Numbered from the stretch's first letter, positions 8,025 to 17,276 are shown. The stretch: DNA of 64,000 nt from UBA7378 sp049611805 (GCA_049611805.1 JBMZAX010000001.1:62001-126000); one strand, 5' to 3'. Numbers and translations: made by a program. The notes: generated by a model not told the origin, from the letters alone.

Positions 8025-9122
8025 ATGCCTTGGGAAAATAATTCGGGTGGCGATCGCGGCCCTTGGGGTGGTGGTCCAAACCGTGGGCCACGTCGCGGTT
8101 CGGGGCCAAACGAGCCAAATATTGACGAACTTATCGAACAAATGCGCAAACGCATGCGCGAAATTCTGCCCGGCGGCGGCGGGTCGTCCATATTGGTCGT
8201 GTTTGCGGTTTTGCTGACATTTTGGGGGCTTTCGGGCTTTTACCGTGTGCAGGCTGACGAGCAGGGCGTCGTGTTGCGCTTCGGCAAGTTTCTGACGCAA
8301 ACCAGTCCGGGCCTGAATTACCATTTGCCCTGGCCGATTGAGACCGCCATCACGCCGAAGGTGACGACAGTTAATCGCGTGGATATCGGCATGCGTGGCG
8401 GTCTGGAAGACCGGCGCGGCTCCAATGCCGTCACCCGCGATGTGCCGGAAGAAAGCCTGATGCTGACCGGTGACGAAAATATCGTCGATGTCGATTTCTC
8501 CGTGTTCTGGGTCATCACCAATGCGCCGGACTTTTTGTTCAATATTCAAAACCCGACCGGCACGGTGAAAGCCGTTGCCGAAAGCACCATGCGCGAAATT
8601 ATCGGGCAAAACGACATTCAGCCGATTTTGACCGAACAGCGTCAGAAAAACGAAGAACAGGTCAAGGCGCTGATGCAGCAAACGCTGGACAGCTATGGCG
8701 CCGGCATTGGCATCACGCAGGTGAAAATGCAAAAAGTTGACCCGCCGGCAGCCGTTATTGATGCCTTCCGCGATGTGCAGGCCGCGCGCGCCGACCAGGA
8801 ACGCGCGCGCAACGAGGCCAATAGCTACGCCAATCGCGTGGTGCCCGAAGCGCAAGGTGAGGCCGTGCGAATCCGGCGTGAGGCGGAAGCCTATCGCGCC
8901 CAGACCGTTGCCGAAGCCGATGGTGAGGCCACCCGCTTTGCCTCGATTTACGACGAATATCGCAATGCGCGCGGTGTCACGCGCCAGCGCATGTTCCTTG
9001 AAACGCTTGAGCGCGTTCTCGGCAATACCAACAAAGTTATCATTGATCAGGAAGGCGGCGGGTCGGGGGTCGTTCCCTATCTGCCGCTCGATCAGCTGAA
9101 CCGTAAGAAGGAGGCCAACTAA
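8025..9122 (+). CDS. hflK: HflK, FtsH protease modulator subunit
   Basis: This 365-residue protein is one half of the HflK-HflC membrane complex, which surrounds FtsH and modulates its degradation of membrane proteins. It has a Gly/Arg/Pro-rich cytoplasmic N-terminus (about 1-50) and one transmembrane helix 'SILVVFAVLLTFWGLSGFY' at about 57-75. A SPFH/Band-7 domain follows, starting 'VQADEQGVVLRFGKF', with 'GLNYHLPWPIE' and a long coiled-coil 'AARADQERARNEANSYANR'. A strong ribosome site (AAGGAGAAATAAATG) fixes the start. The stop TAA overlaps the hflC ATG (TAATG), so the subunits are translationally coupled. Confidence 0.95.
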   Translation: MPWENNSGGDRGPWGGGPNRGPRRGSGPNEPNIDELIEQMRKRMREILPGGGGSSILVVFAVLLTFWGLSGFYRVQADEQGVVLRFGKFLTQTSPGLNYHLPWPIETAITPKVTTVNRVDIGMRGGLEDRRGSNAVTRDVPEESLMLTGDENIVDVDFSVFWVITNAPDFLFNIQNPTGTVKAVAESTMREIIGQNDIQPILTEQRQKNEEQVKALMQQTLDSYGAGIGITQVKMQKVDPPAAVIDAFRDVQAARADQERARNEANSYANRVVPEAQGEAVRIRREAEAYRAQTVAEADGEATRFASIYDEYRNARGVTRQRMFLETLERVLGNTNKVIIDQEGGGSGVVPYLPLDQLNRKKEAN

Positions 9123-10150
9123 TGGGTCGTCTCACCGGAATTATCGGAATAGTTCTCGTCGTCGCGCTGGGCATATTGGCGTCGGCTTCCATCTTCACCG
9201 TTCATCAGACACAGCAGGCGCTGGTTCTGCAATTTGGTGATCCGCGCCGCGTCATCACCGAGCCGGGGCTGAATTTCAAAGTGCCGTTCGTGCAAAATGT
9301 CATTTCGATCGACAAGCGTATTCTCGATCTCGACAGCCCGGCCGAGGAATTGATTGCCTCCGACCAGAAGCGTCTGGTTGTCGATGCGTTTACACGCTAT
9401 CGCATTATCGACCCGCTGCAATTCTACAAGGCCCTGCGCGATGAGCGCCGCGCGCGCTCACGGCTGGCCGCAATTGTGTCGTCTTCCATGCGTTCCGTGC
9501 TGGGTGAGGAAGAGTTTCAGGCGGTTGTGCGCGACAAGCGCGATGATTTGATGACCCGCATTCGCGATCTGGTGAATGAGCAGGCGCGCGATTTCGGCAT
9601 TGAAATCGTCGATGTGCGCATTCGCCGCGCCGATTTGCCGGAAGCCAACTCGCAAGCCATTTACCGCCGTATGCAAACCGAGCGCGAGCAGGAAGCGGCC
9701 GAGTTTCGCGCGCGCGGTCAGGAAGTTTCGCGTGCCATTCGCGCCCAAGCCGACAAGCAGGTGACGGTTTTGCTGGCCGAAGCGACCCGCGACAGCGAAA
9801 TTATCCGCGGTCAGGGCGACGGGTGCCGTAACCGTGTATTTGCAAAAGTCTTCGGGCAAGACCCGGACTTTTTCGCCTTTTACCGGTCAATGCAGGCCTA
9901 TGAGCGCGCGCTGGAAGATGAAGGCACGACCATGGTGCTGTCGCCCGACAGTGCGTTTTTCCAGTTTTTGCGCGACCCGAACAGCGTGCTGGCAAACAGC
10001 CGGCAGGGTTCGGTCAAACGCGGCGAACGGGTCAATATCAACAGGCTGACCGCCAATGGCAAAAGCCTGAGCGGTGCGCTGTGCCCCGAAATCGAAGAGC
10101 AGGCTTTGGCTGATGCCGCCGCATCTGCCGAAGCAGAGGCGGCCGAGTAG
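9122..10150 (+). CDS. hflC: HflC, FtsH protease modulator subunit
   Basis: This 342-residue partner of HflK has an N-terminal transmembrane helix 'IIGIVLVVALGILASASIFTV' (about 6-26), then the SPFH domain with 'QQALVLQFGDPRRV' and 'PGLNFKVPFVQNV'. The characteristic 'VDVRIRRADLPEANSQAIYRRM' and the coiled coil 'EREQEAAEFRARG' follow, then 'RVFAKVFGQDPDFFAFYRSM'. The last 40 residues are Ala/Glu-rich. Family knowledge places the bulk of the protein in the periplasm as part of a cage around FtsH. DUF2065 and a DegQ-type protease follow on the same strand, making an envelope-proteostasis operon. Confidence 0.95.
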   Translation: MGRLTGIIGIVLVVALGILASASIFTVHQTQQALVLQFGDPRRVITEPGLNFKVPFVQNVISIDKRILDLDSPAEELIASDQKRLVVDAFTRYRIIDPLQFYKALRDERRARSRLAAIVSSSMRSVLGEEEFQAVVRDKRDDLMTRIRDLVNEQARDFGIEIVDVRIRRADLPEANSQAIYRRMQTEREQEAAEFRARGQEVSRAIRAQADKQVTVLLAEATRDSEIIRGQGDGCRNRVFAKVFGQDPDFFAFYRSMQAYERALEDEGTTMVLSPDSAFFQFLRDPNSVLANSRQGSVKRGERVNINRLTANGKSLSGALCPEIEEQALADAAASAEAEAAE

Positions 10151-10184
10151 GGCCGGGGCATTTAACCGGGGATTGACGTAGCAC

Positions 10185-10373
10185 TTGCTGATTGACAAAG
10201 TTCTGCTGGCACTTGGGCTGGTGTTGGCTTTTGAGGGCGCCGTCTATGCCCTTTTTCCGACATTTTTGCGGACTATTGTGCGTCAGCTCGACATGGTCAA
10301 TGATGCCCAGTTGCGCCTCGGTGGTCTTGTCGCCCTGGTTGCCGGCGTGGTGCTGGTCTGGCTGGTAAATTGA
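10185..10373 (+). CDS. DUF2065 (YjeT-like) small membrane protein
   Basis: This 62-residue protein has two hydrophobic helices, 'VLLALGLVLAFEGAVYALFP' and 'LGGLVALVAGVVLVWLVN', joined by 'TFLRTIVRQLDMVNDAQLR'. This is the DUF2065/YjeT pattern, and in E. coli yjeT also lies just downstream of hflK-hflC. Function is unknown, but the conserved position suggests a role with the HflKC complex. The start codon is TTG; no better in-frame start exists nearby. The degQ-like gene begins 13 bases after the stop. Confidence 0.8.
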   Translation: MLIDKVLLALGLVLAFEGAVYALFPTFLRTIVRQLDMVNDAQLRLGGLVALVAGVVLVWLVN

Positions 10374-10386
10374 AAACAGGTTTGCA

Positions 10387-11847
10387 ATGACATTTATCTC
10401 ATCTTTTTTCCGACATTCCCGATCCGTGATACTGGCAACAGCCCTTGTGGGGCTTGCGGCTCTTCCGGGGCTTACGACTTCGGCGCTGGCGCGCGGCGTT
10501 CCGGACGGATTTGCCGATCTCGCAGAACGCCTCATGCCCGCCGTGGTCAATATCTCGACCAGCCAAACCGTCGACACCAGCGCGACACCGCCGGGTCAGC
10601 CGCCCTTTAATGATTTCTTCGAAGAGTTTTTCCGCCAACGCCAAGACCCGCAAGCCCCCAGCCGCCGCAAAGTGTCGTCGCTCGGTTCGGGCTTTGTGAT
10701 CGACCCTGAAGGCATCATCGTCACCAATAATCACGTCATTGAGGAAGCAGACGAGATTGTCGTCAATTTTTCCGACGGCTCGAAATATGACGCGACCGTT
10801 GTCGGGCGCGACCCGAAAACCGATATTGCGGTTCTGCAGATAAAAGCCGACAAAGCCCTGCCATTTGTGCCGATGGGAAACTCGTCTGCCGCGCGTGTCG
10901 GCGATTGGGTGATTGCCATTGGCAATCCGTTCGGTCTGGGCGGGTCATTGTCGGCCGGGGTCATCTCGGCGATTAATCGTGACATTAATGCCGGCCCCTA
11001 TGACAGTTTCATCCAGACCGACGCCGCCATTAATCGCGGCAATTCGGGTGGCCCGCTGTTCAATCTCGACGGCGAGGTTATCGGCGTCAATTCGGCCATT
11101 ATTTCTCCGTCGGGCGGCTCGGTCGGCATCGGCTTTTCGATACCGGCGGATTTGGCAAGCTCGGTAATCGCGCAGCTTCGCAAATTTGGCGAAACGCGGC
11201 GCGGCTGGCTGGGTGTGCGCATTCAGGCGGTTACGGATGACCTTGCCGAAAGTCTGGGTCTTGATAAGCCGCGTGGTGCGCTGGTGTCGGAAGTTTCCGA
11301 AGACGGCCCGGCGAAAAAGGGCGGCATTCGCGTCGGCGATGTGATTGTTCGCTTTAACGGAACGGATGTGCCGCAAATGCGCGACTTGCCGCGTATTGTT
11401 GCCGATACGGAGATCAATAAAAAGGTCAAGGTCGAGGTTATCCGGCGCGGCAAAAGCAAAACGCTGACCATTGTTACCGGTCGTCTTGAAGAGCCGCTGG
11501 TGCAAAAAACAGATGCCGAGCCGAAAGAGCAGGAAAATAACACCGACAATCCGAGCGTTCAGGGGCTGACGCTTGCCGATATTGATGACGCGCTGCGTGA
11601 GCGGTTTCAGATAGACCCGAAGGTCAAGGGCGCGGTGCTGCTCAAAGTGGCCTCCGACAGCCATGCGGCTGAAAAGGGCTTGCGGCCCGGCGACGTTATC
11701 TCCGAGGTGGAGCAGAGCGAAACCGAAAATGCCGAAGAGGTTGTCGCAGCGATAAATGAAGCCGCAAGCGAGGGCATGAAAAAAGTGCTGTTGCTGGTGA
11801 CATCGCGCGCCGGTATCCGCTATGTCGTCATTGATCTGACGCCGTAA
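10387..11847 (+). CDS. Do/DegQ-family periplasmic serine protease
   Basis: This 486-residue protein has a signal peptide (basic start, hydrophobic 'SVILATALVGLAALPGL', cleavage near 'ALA-RG' at about 36). The trypsin-like domain carries the triad His116 (NNHVIEE), Asp146 (KTDIAVLQ) and Ser220 (RGNSGGPLF). Two PDZ domains follow: the first around 'GWLGVRIQAV' (about 278-365), the second around 'GLTLADIDDAL...GAVLLKVASDS' (about 395-480). Homologues degrade or refold misfolded periplasmic proteins. Its place at the end of the hflKC operon fits a joint envelope quality-control role. Whether it is closer to DegP or DegQ cannot be decided by eye, so no symbol is given. Confidence 0.93.
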   Translation: MTFISSFFRHSRSVILATALVGLAALPGLTTSALARGVPDGFADLAERLMPAVVNISTSQTVDTSATPPGQPPFNDFFEEFFRQRQDPQAPSRRKVSSLGSGFVIDPEGIIVTNNHVIEEADEIVVNFSDGSKYDATVVGRDPKTDIAVLQIKADKALPFVPMGNSSAARVGDWVIAIGNPFGLGGSLSAGVISAINRDINAGPYDSFIQTDAAINRGNSGGPLFNLDGEVIGVNSAIISPSGGSVGIGFSIPADLASSVIAQLRKFGETRRGWLGVRIQAVTDDLAESLGLDKPRGALVSEVSEDGPAKKGGIRVGDVIVRFNGTDVPQMRDLPRIVADTEINKKVKVEVIRRGKSKTLTIVTGRLEEPLVQKTDAEPKEQENNTDNPSVQGLTLADIDDALRERFQIDPKVKGAVLLKVASDSHAAEKGLRPGDVISEVEQSETENAEEVVAAINEAASEGMKKVLLLVTSRAGIRYVVIDLTP

Positions 11848-11867
11848 ATCTTAAAGCCGGGCGTCGT

Positions 11868-12770
11868 TCACCCTTCGACAAACGCCGATTTGGCGTAGCC
11901 TTGCAAATATAACAGCGCGGTCAGGTCGCCATGCACCACCGTGTGGCGCGCGGCGGCGGCCACGGCGGGCTTGGCCCGAAACGCAACCCCCATGCCGGCG
12001 GCCTTCAACATTGCCATATCGTTTGAGCCGTCACCGACGGCCAAAGCCTGCGCCGGTGAAATGCCAAGCTCTGTGCACCAATCCTGCATAATGTCGGCCT
12101 TGGCCTTGCGGCCCAATATCGGGTCGGCGACGCTGCCGTCGAGCTTGTTATCGGCAATGCCGAGATCGTTGCTCTGAAAGCGGTCAAAGCCCAGCCGGTC
12201 GGCGATTTTTTCCACGAAAAACCTAAAGCCCCCCGAAACCAGCCCGCATGTGGTGGTGTTGGCGTTAAGCGTCGCCAAAAGCGTTGCCGCGCCGGGCATC
12301 AGCGAAATGCGATTGTCGTAAAGCGCCTGCAAAGCCGATACGGGCAATCCGGTCAACATGGCGACGCGTTCGCGCAAGGCCGATTCGAAATCCAGTTCGC
12401 CGCGCATGGCGCGCGCCGTGATGTCGACCATTTTGTCCTGCACGCCAAATTCGATTGCCAGCTCGTCCAGACATTCCTGCTCGATAATCGTGCTTTCCAA
12501 ATCGGCGACCAAAAGCTTCTTGCGGCGCGCTCTGGCGGGCACGAAATTAATGTCAACCGGTGCGCCTTGCAGGCAGGCACCCAGCGCTGCTTCCAAAGCG
12601 TTGCCGGTTTCAGGCAGCGCAAATTCAACGGCTTCTCCATCGCCCAGCATATTGGGCGAGGACCCATCTGCAAACCTGTCTGCAACAGTGTCGGCAATCC
12701 GGTTCACCAAATCGGTGGTCAAGACACCGGCACCGGGCGGTGCGGTTAAAACCAGAAATTCTTTCGTCAT
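11868..12770 (-). CDS. serB: phosphoserine phosphatase
   Basis: This 300-residue HAD-family enzyme makes the last step of serine synthesis, hydrolysing O-phosphoserine. The C-terminal catalytic domain begins near residue 85. Motif II is 'GLVSGGF', the conserved Lys lies in 'GRKAKAD', and motif IV is 'GDGSNDMAM'. Motif I reads 'VADLESTIIEQECLDELA'; standard SerB has DxDST, so the second Asp, the general acid/base, is replaced by Glu. The rest of the substrate pocket looks normal. The N-terminal 80 residues resemble the regulatory-domain half of longer SerB proteins. It faces degQ tail to tail with 20 bases between stops and is divergent from miaA. Confidence 0.92.
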   Translation of the reverse strand: MTKEFLVLTAPPGAGVLTTDLVNRIADTVADRFADGSSPNMLGDGEAVEFALPETGNALEAALGACLQGAPVDINFVPARARRKKLLVADLESTIIEQECLDELAIEFGVQDKMVDITARAMRGELDFESALRERVAMLTGLPVSALQALYDNRISLMPGAATLLATLNANTTTCGLVSGGFRFFVEKIADRLGFDRFQSNDLGIADNKLDGSVADPILGRKAKADIMQDWCTELGISPAQALAVGDGSNDMAMLKAAGMGVAFRAKPAVAAAARHTVVHGDLTALLYLQGYAKSAFVEG

Positions 12771-12797
12771 GGCACGGAACCCATTAAAACTGGAAAT

Positions 12798-13742
12798 ATG
12801 AAATCCGACATGTCATCGGCCCCTTCGGCCTTTCTTATCGCAGGCGCGACCGCCAGCGGCAAGTCGGCATTGGCCCTCGCCATTGCCGAGGCATTCAATG
12901 GCGCCATTATTAATGCCGATTCAATGCAAGTCTACGACACATTGCAGGTGTTGACGGCGCGTCCCGATGCAGCGGATTTGGCGCGTGTGCCGCATTATCT
13001 TTACGGCCATGTCAGCCCGCAATCCGATTATAGCGTCGGCCATTGGGTCACAGATGCGACCGCGGCGCTGGCACAAGTGCGCGCCAATGGGCAGGTTCCG
13101 GTTTTCACCGGCGGAACCGGGCTTTATTTCAGAGCCTTGCTGCACGGGCTGGCGGATATTCCCGATATTCCCGCCGCGCTGCGCGAGGGTTTGCGCCAAC
13201 GCCTTGAGGATGACGGCGTTCACGCATTGCACGCCGAATTGCAGGCCCGCGACCCGAAACTTGCCGCGCGCCTGCACCCCAACGACCCGCAGCGCATTTT
13301 GCGCGGGCTGGAAGTGGTCGAGGCGACGGGGCGCGCCCTGTCGGACTGGCAAGCCGACACGCAAGCGCCGCTTTTGTCCGAACCGGCCACATGCCTCATG
13401 CTCGCGCCCTCGCGCGACTGGCTTTATGCGCGTTGTGATGCGCGGTTTCAGACCATGCTGGCCGATGGCGCGGCGCAGGCCGAGGTCGCCGCCCTGTCAG
13501 CCCTGCATTTGCCGCCGCAGGCAATGGCCCTGAAAGCGCTGGGCGTGGCCGAATTAAACGCCGTCGCGCGCGGTGATATGGAGCTTGAAACGGCCATCGC
13601 GCAGGCGCAAATGCACACACGCCGCTATGCCAAACGGCAAATGACGTGGTTTCGCAATCAAATGTCCGATTGGGCGCGCTTCACAGAGCAAGATTACGAA
13701 GATAATTTCGCCAACATCTTTTCATTTATTTCAAAAAAATAG
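12798..13742 (+). CDS. miaA: tRNA dimethylallyltransferase
   Basis: This enzyme transfers a dimethylallyl group to adenine-37 of tRNAs that read UNN codons. The 314-residue protein has the P-loop 'GATASGKSALA' near the N-terminus, then 'IINADSMQVYDTL', 'TGGTGLYFRALLHG' and 'HPNDPQRILRGLEV'. It ends with 'HTRRYAKRQMTWFRNQ', the tRNA-contacting segment. Length is as expected for the family. The first ATG follows 'CTGGAAAT'; a second ATG 12 bases on is an alternative. It is divergent from serB with a 27-base gap, so the promoters overlap. Confidence 0.95.
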   Translation: MKSDMSSAPSAFLIAGATASGKSALALAIAEAFNGAIINADSMQVYDTLQVLTARPDAADLARVPHYLYGHVSPQSDYSVGHWVTDATAALAQVRANGQVPVFTGGTGLYFRALLHGLADIPDIPAALREGLRQRLEDDGVHALHAELQARDPKLAARLHPNDPQRILRGLEVVEATGRALSDWQADTQAPLLSEPATCLMLAPSRDWLYARCDARFQTMLADGAAQAEVAALSALHLPPQAMALKALGVAELNAVARGDMELETAIAQAQMHTRRYAKRQMTWFRNQMSDWARFTEQDYEDNFANIFSFISKK

Positions 13743-13781
13743 TTGACTAGGTAATTTTAAACCCCTAATTTGCCCCCAATC

Positions 13782-13826
13782 GGCAGAAAAGGCGGGCGTC
13801 GGAGGCGGCGCGCGTTTTTTTCTGCC
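13782..13826 (+). terminator. possible miaA terminator / hairpin before ilvB
   Basis: GGCAGAAAA (13782-13790) is the exact inverse of TTTTCTGCC (13818-13826). The 27-base loop between them is GC-rich and ends in a run of seven T. The element could end miaA transcription or act in the ilvB leader, whose ATG is 22 bases further on. I see no leader peptide with repeated Ile, Val or Leu codons here. Confidence 0.35.
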
Positions 13827-13848
13827 TTGTTTTGTGAGGAGACACGAT

Positions 13849-15606
13849 ATGTCTGAGACCATGACAGGTGCGCAAATTGTTCTGAAGGCTCTGCAAGATC
13901 AGGGCGTTGAGCATATTTTCGGCTATCCGGGCGGGGCTGTGCTGCCGATTTATGACGAGATTTTTCAGCAGGATGCGGTGGAGCATATTCTCGTGCGCCA
14001 CGAGCAGGGCGCGACCCATGCCGCGGAAGGCTATGCGCGTTCAACCGGCAAGCCGGGCGTTGTGCTGGTTACATCCGGGCCCGGTGCCACCAATGCGGTG
14101 ACGGGGCTGACGGATGCGCTGATGGATTCGATACCGATGGTGTGCATCACCGGTCAGGTCGCCACGCATCTGATTGGCAATGATGCGTTTCAGGAGGCCG
14201 ACACGGTGGGCATTACGCGGCCCTGCACCAAGCATAATTATCTGGTGAAATCGGCCGATGATCTGCCGCGCATTCTGCATGAGGCTTTTCATGTGGCGAC
14301 CACCGGACGCCCCGGCCCCGTTGTGGTCGATATCCCGAAGGACGTTCAGTTCGCCGAAGCGAAATATATGCGCCCCGCGGCGGTGCAGCACAAAACCTAC
14401 AAGCCCCAGCTCAAGGGCGATATCGAAGCGATTTACACGGCGGTCGAGCTTATCTCGAAGGCCAAAAAGCCAGTGTTTTATAGCGGCGGCGGGGTGATTA
14501 ATTCCGGCCCGCAGGCCAGCCAGCTCTTGCGCGAATTTGTCAAGCTGACGGGCTTCCCCATCACCTCGACGCTGATGGGGCTTGGTGCGTTTCCCTCTGC
14601 CGACCCGCAATGGCTCGGCATGCTGGGTATGCACGGCACGTATGAGGCAAATCTGGCAATGCATGACTGCGATGTCATGATCAATATCGGTGCGCGCTTT
14701 GACGACCGCATCACCGGTCGGCTGGATGGGTTTTCGCCAAACTCGAAGAAAATCCACATTGATATCGACCCGTCTTCGATCAATAAAAATGTGGTGGTGG
14801 ATGTGCCGATTGTCGGCGATGTGGCGCATGTTCTCGAAGACATGTTGCGCGTCTGGAAGTCGCGCGCGGCCGAGCCCGACAAAAAGGCACTGGCCGATTG
14901 GTGGGCGGAAATCGAGACATGGCGCGGGCGCAAATGCCTTGCCTATCGCAAAGATGACAAAGCCATCAAACCGCAATATGCGGTTGAGCGGCTTTATGAG
15001 CTGACCAAAGGCCCGAACACCTATATCACCACCGAGGTCGGCCAGCATCAGATGTGGGCGGCGCAATATTACCGCTTTGAAGAACCCAATCGCTGGATGA
15101 CCTCCGGCGGGCTGGGCACAATGGGCTATGGCATTCCCGCAGCGGTTGGCGTGCAGGTGGCCCATCCGGATGCGCTGGTCATTGATATTGCCGGTGAAGC
15201 TTCGGTGCTGATGACCATGCAGGAAATTTCCACGGCGGTGCAATATCGTCTGCCGGTCAAAATATTCATCCTCAATAATGAATATATGGGCATGGTGCGC
15301 CAATGGCAGGAATTGCTGCATGGCGGGCGCTATTCGAGCAGCTATTCCGAAGCGCTGCCAGATTTCGTCAAGCTGGCCGAGGCTTATGGTGCCACCGGCA
15401 TTCGCGCCGAAAAGCCGGATGAGTTGGATGACGCCATTCGCAAAATGATGAAAACAAAAGGCCCGGTTATTTTTGACTGCATTGTCACCAAGGAAGAAAA
15501 CTGCTTCCCGATGATACCGTCGGGCGCAGCGCATAATGATATGCTGCTGGCCGATGATCAGGGGCTTGATGTTGAGGTGTCCGACGCCGGAAAAGTCATG
15601 GTGTAG
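13849..15606 (+). CDS. ilvB: acetolactate synthase, large (catalytic) subunit
   Basis: This 585-residue thiamine-diphosphate enzyme condenses two pyruvates, or pyruvate with 2-oxobutyrate, as the first shared step of valine, leucine and isoleucine synthesis. The N-terminal domain starts 'TGAQIVLKALQDQGVEHIFGYPGGAVLP'. The catalytic Glu is in 'RHEQGATHAAEGYAR'. The ThDP-binding block 'GEASVLMTMQEISTAVQY...ILNNEYMGMVRQWQ' lies in the last third. The start at 13849 follows 'GAGGAGACACGAT'; an in-frame ATG 15 bases earlier lacks a ribosome site. The small subunit ilvN and then ilvC follow on the same strand. Confidence 0.96.
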   Translation: MSETMTGAQIVLKALQDQGVEHIFGYPGGAVLPIYDEIFQQDAVEHILVRHEQGATHAAEGYARSTGKPGVVLVTSGPGATNAVTGLTDALMDSIPMVCITGQVATHLIGNDAFQEADTVGITRPCTKHNYLVKSADDLPRILHEAFHVATTGRPGPVVVDIPKDVQFAEAKYMRPAAVQHKTYKPQLKGDIEAIYTAVELISKAKKPVFYSGGGVINSGPQASQLLREFVKLTGFPITSTLMGLGAFPSADPQWLGMLGMHGTYEANLAMHDCDVMINIGARFDDRITGRLDGFSPNSKKIHIDIDPSSINKNVVVDVPIVGDVAHVLEDMLRVWKSRAAEPDKKALADWWAEIETWRGRKCLAYRKDDKAIKPQYAVERLYELTKGPNTYITTEVGQHQMWAAQYYRFEEPNRWMTSGGLGTMGYGIPAAVGVQVAHPDALVIDIAGEASVLMTMQEISTAVQYRLPVKIFILNNEYMGMVRQWQELLHGGRYSSSYSEALPDFVKLAEAYGATGIRAEKPDELDDAIRKMMKTKGPVIFDCIVTKEENCFPMIPSGAAHNDMLLADDQGLDVEVSDAGKVMV

Positions 15607-15705
15607 AGTGAAGGTGTAACGCTTTTATGCGGTGCCGGGGCTTCCCTAACACGCCTGCCTGAGCTATGAATGCTCGGCTCAAATGACCGGATCATGTGAG
15701 GAAAA

Positions 15706-16218
15706 ATGACCACGCAAGACCAGATTAATACGCATACCATTTCGGTGCTGGTGGATAATGAAGCCGGCGTGCTGGCGCGCGTTATCGGCCTGTTTTCGGG
15801 GCGCGGCTATAATATTGACAGCTTAACCGTGGCGGAAGTTGACGACGGCGCGCACACCTCGCGCATCACAATTGTCACCACCGGCACGCCCATGGTGATC
15901 GAGCAGATTAAAGCCCAGCTGGGCCGTCTTGTGCCGGTGCATCGTGTGGTTGACCTTACGGTGGAAACCGACAGCGTTGAGCGCGAATTGGCGCTTATCA
16001 AAGTCTCCGGCAAGGGCGAGGCCCGCGTCGAGGCATTGCGCATGTCGGAAGCGTTTCGCGCGCGCGTGGTTGATGCAACGCCGGACAGTTTTGTGTTTGA
16101 GCTGACCGGACGGACAGAAAAAATTGATGCCTTTATAGGTCTCATGCGCCCATTGGGGCTGAAAGAAGTTTCGCGAACCGGTGTCGCAGCCATTGCGCGC
16201 GGCGCCGAGGCCATGTAA
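15706..16218 (+). CDS. ilvN: acetolactate synthase, small (regulatory) subunit
   Basis: This 170-residue subunit (also called IlvH) confers valine feedback inhibition and full activity on the large subunit. The N-terminal ACT domain is clear: 'HTISVLVDNEAGVLARVIGLFSGRGYNIDSLTV', with 'RLVPVHRVVDLT' after it. The C-terminal domain has 'RELALIKVSGKGEARVEALRM' and ends 'GVAAIARGAEAM'. The start follows 'TGTGAGGAAAA'. It lies 99 bases after ilvB, a gap that contains only short weak hairpins, and 47 bases before ilvC. Confidence 0.95.
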   Translation: MTTQDQINTHTISVLVDNEAGVLARVIGLFSGRGYNIDSLTVAEVDDGAHTSRITIVTTGTPMVIEQIKAQLGRLVPVHRVVDLTVETDSVERELALIKVSGKGEARVEALRMSEAFRARVVDATPDSFVFELTGRTEKIDAFIGLMRPLGLKEVSRTGVAAIARGAEAM

Positions 16219-16265
16219 ACCCATAGCCGAAAAACCTATAGCAACCCATTTCCCGGAGTGACTTT

Positions 16266-17276
16266 ATGGACATGCTTTACGACCGCGACGCGGATATCGA
16301 ACTGATTAAAACCAAAAAAGTGGCCGTTATCGGCTACGGTTCGCAAGGCCACGCCCATGTGCTGAACCTGCGCGACAGCGGGGTCGAGCAAATTTGCGTC
16401 GGTCTGCGCGAGGGCTCCGGTTCAGTTGCCAAGGCCGAGAGCGAAGGGCTTGAGGTCAAAAATATTGCTGAAGCGGCGGCTTGGGCCGATGTGGTGATGA
16501 TCCTCACCCCCGACGAGTTGCAAAAAGACATTTACAACGCCGATATCGGGCCGAATTTGCGCGAAGGCGCCATGTTGATGTTTGCCCACGGCCTGTCGAT
16601 TCACTTCAATCTGATTGTACCGCGCGCCGATTTGGATGTGGCGATGGTGGCCCCGAAGGGTCCCGGCCATACCGTGCGCGGCGAATTTTCCAGAGGCGGC
16701 GGCGTGCCGTGTCTGATGGCGGTGCATCAAGATGCCAGCGGTCACGCCCGCGACGTTGCCATGTCCTATGCGTGCGGTCTGGGCGGCGGGCGTTCGGGCA
16801 TTATCGAAACCACATTCCGAGACGAATGCGAAACGGATCTCTTCGGCGAGCAGGCCGTATTGTGCGGCGGCGTGGTTGAGCTTATCAAGGCCGGCTATGA
16901 AACGCTGACCGAGGCCGGATATCCGCCGGAAATGGCTTATTTTGAGTGCCTGCACGAGGTCAAACTCATTGTTGACCTGATTTATGAGGGCGGCATCAAA
17001 AACATGAATTATTCAATCTCCAACACGGCGGAATTCGGCGAATATGTCTCCGGCCCGCGCGTGGTGACGGATGAAACCAAGGCGGAGATGAAGAAAATTC
17101 TCGCTGACATTCAAAGCGGCAAATTTACCGATCGCTGGATGCAGGGCGGTCAGGAAGAAATCAAAGAGTTTCGTACCAAATCCGACGCGCATCCCATCGA
17201 GCAGGTGGGCGCGGATTTGCGCGCCAAAATGCCCTGGATTTCTGCCAATAAGCTGGTCGATCAGTCGAAAAACTAG
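16266..17276 (+). CDS. ilvC: ketol-acid reductoisomerase
   Basis: This 336-residue class I enzyme isomerises and reduces acetolactate and acetohydroxybutyrate, the second step of branched-chain amino acid synthesis, using NAD(P)H and magnesium. The Rossmann motif is 'VAVIGYGSQGHAHVLNLRDSG' near residue 17. The catalytic core has 'FAHGLSIHFN', 'MVAPKGPGHTVR', the metal-binding 'DECETDLFGEQAVLCGG' and 'MAYFECLHEVKLIVDLIYEGG'. The C-terminus 'MPWISANKLVDQSKN' is normal. A clear ribosome site (CCCGGAGTGACTTT) precedes the ATG. After the stop a short GGCGC-GT-GCGCC hairpin occurs without a U-run, so it is not a convincing terminator. Confidence 0.97.
   Translation: MDMLYDRDADIELIKTKKVAVIGYGSQGHAHVLNLRDSGVEQICVGLREGSGSVAKAESEGLEVKNIAEAAAWADVVMILTPDELQKDIYNADIGPNLREGAMLMFAHGLSIHFNLIVPRADLDVAMVAPKGPGHTVRGEFSRGGGVPCLMAVHQDASGHARDVAMSYACGLGGGRSGIIETTFRDECETDLFGEQAVLCGGVVELIKAGYETLTEAGYPPEMAYFECLHEVKLIVDLIYEGGIKNMNYSISNTAEFGEYVSGPRVVTDETKAEMKKILADIQSGKFTDRWMQGGQEEIKEFRTKSDAHPIEQVGADLRAKMPWISANKLVDQSKN

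Noticed and set aside
13743..13848. Branched-chain leader peptide before ilvB
   Set aside because: No short ORF with clustered Ile, Val or Leu codons exists in this gap; only a hairpin with a T-run is present.
14041..15534. Long minus-strand open frame of 497 codons opposite ilvB
   Set aside because: It mirrors the codon structure of ilvB, is rich in His, Arg and Ile without any domain pattern, and the plus-strand gene is certain. Similar long mirror frames opposite fumC (1650-2915) and leuA (18540-19964) were dropped for the same reason.
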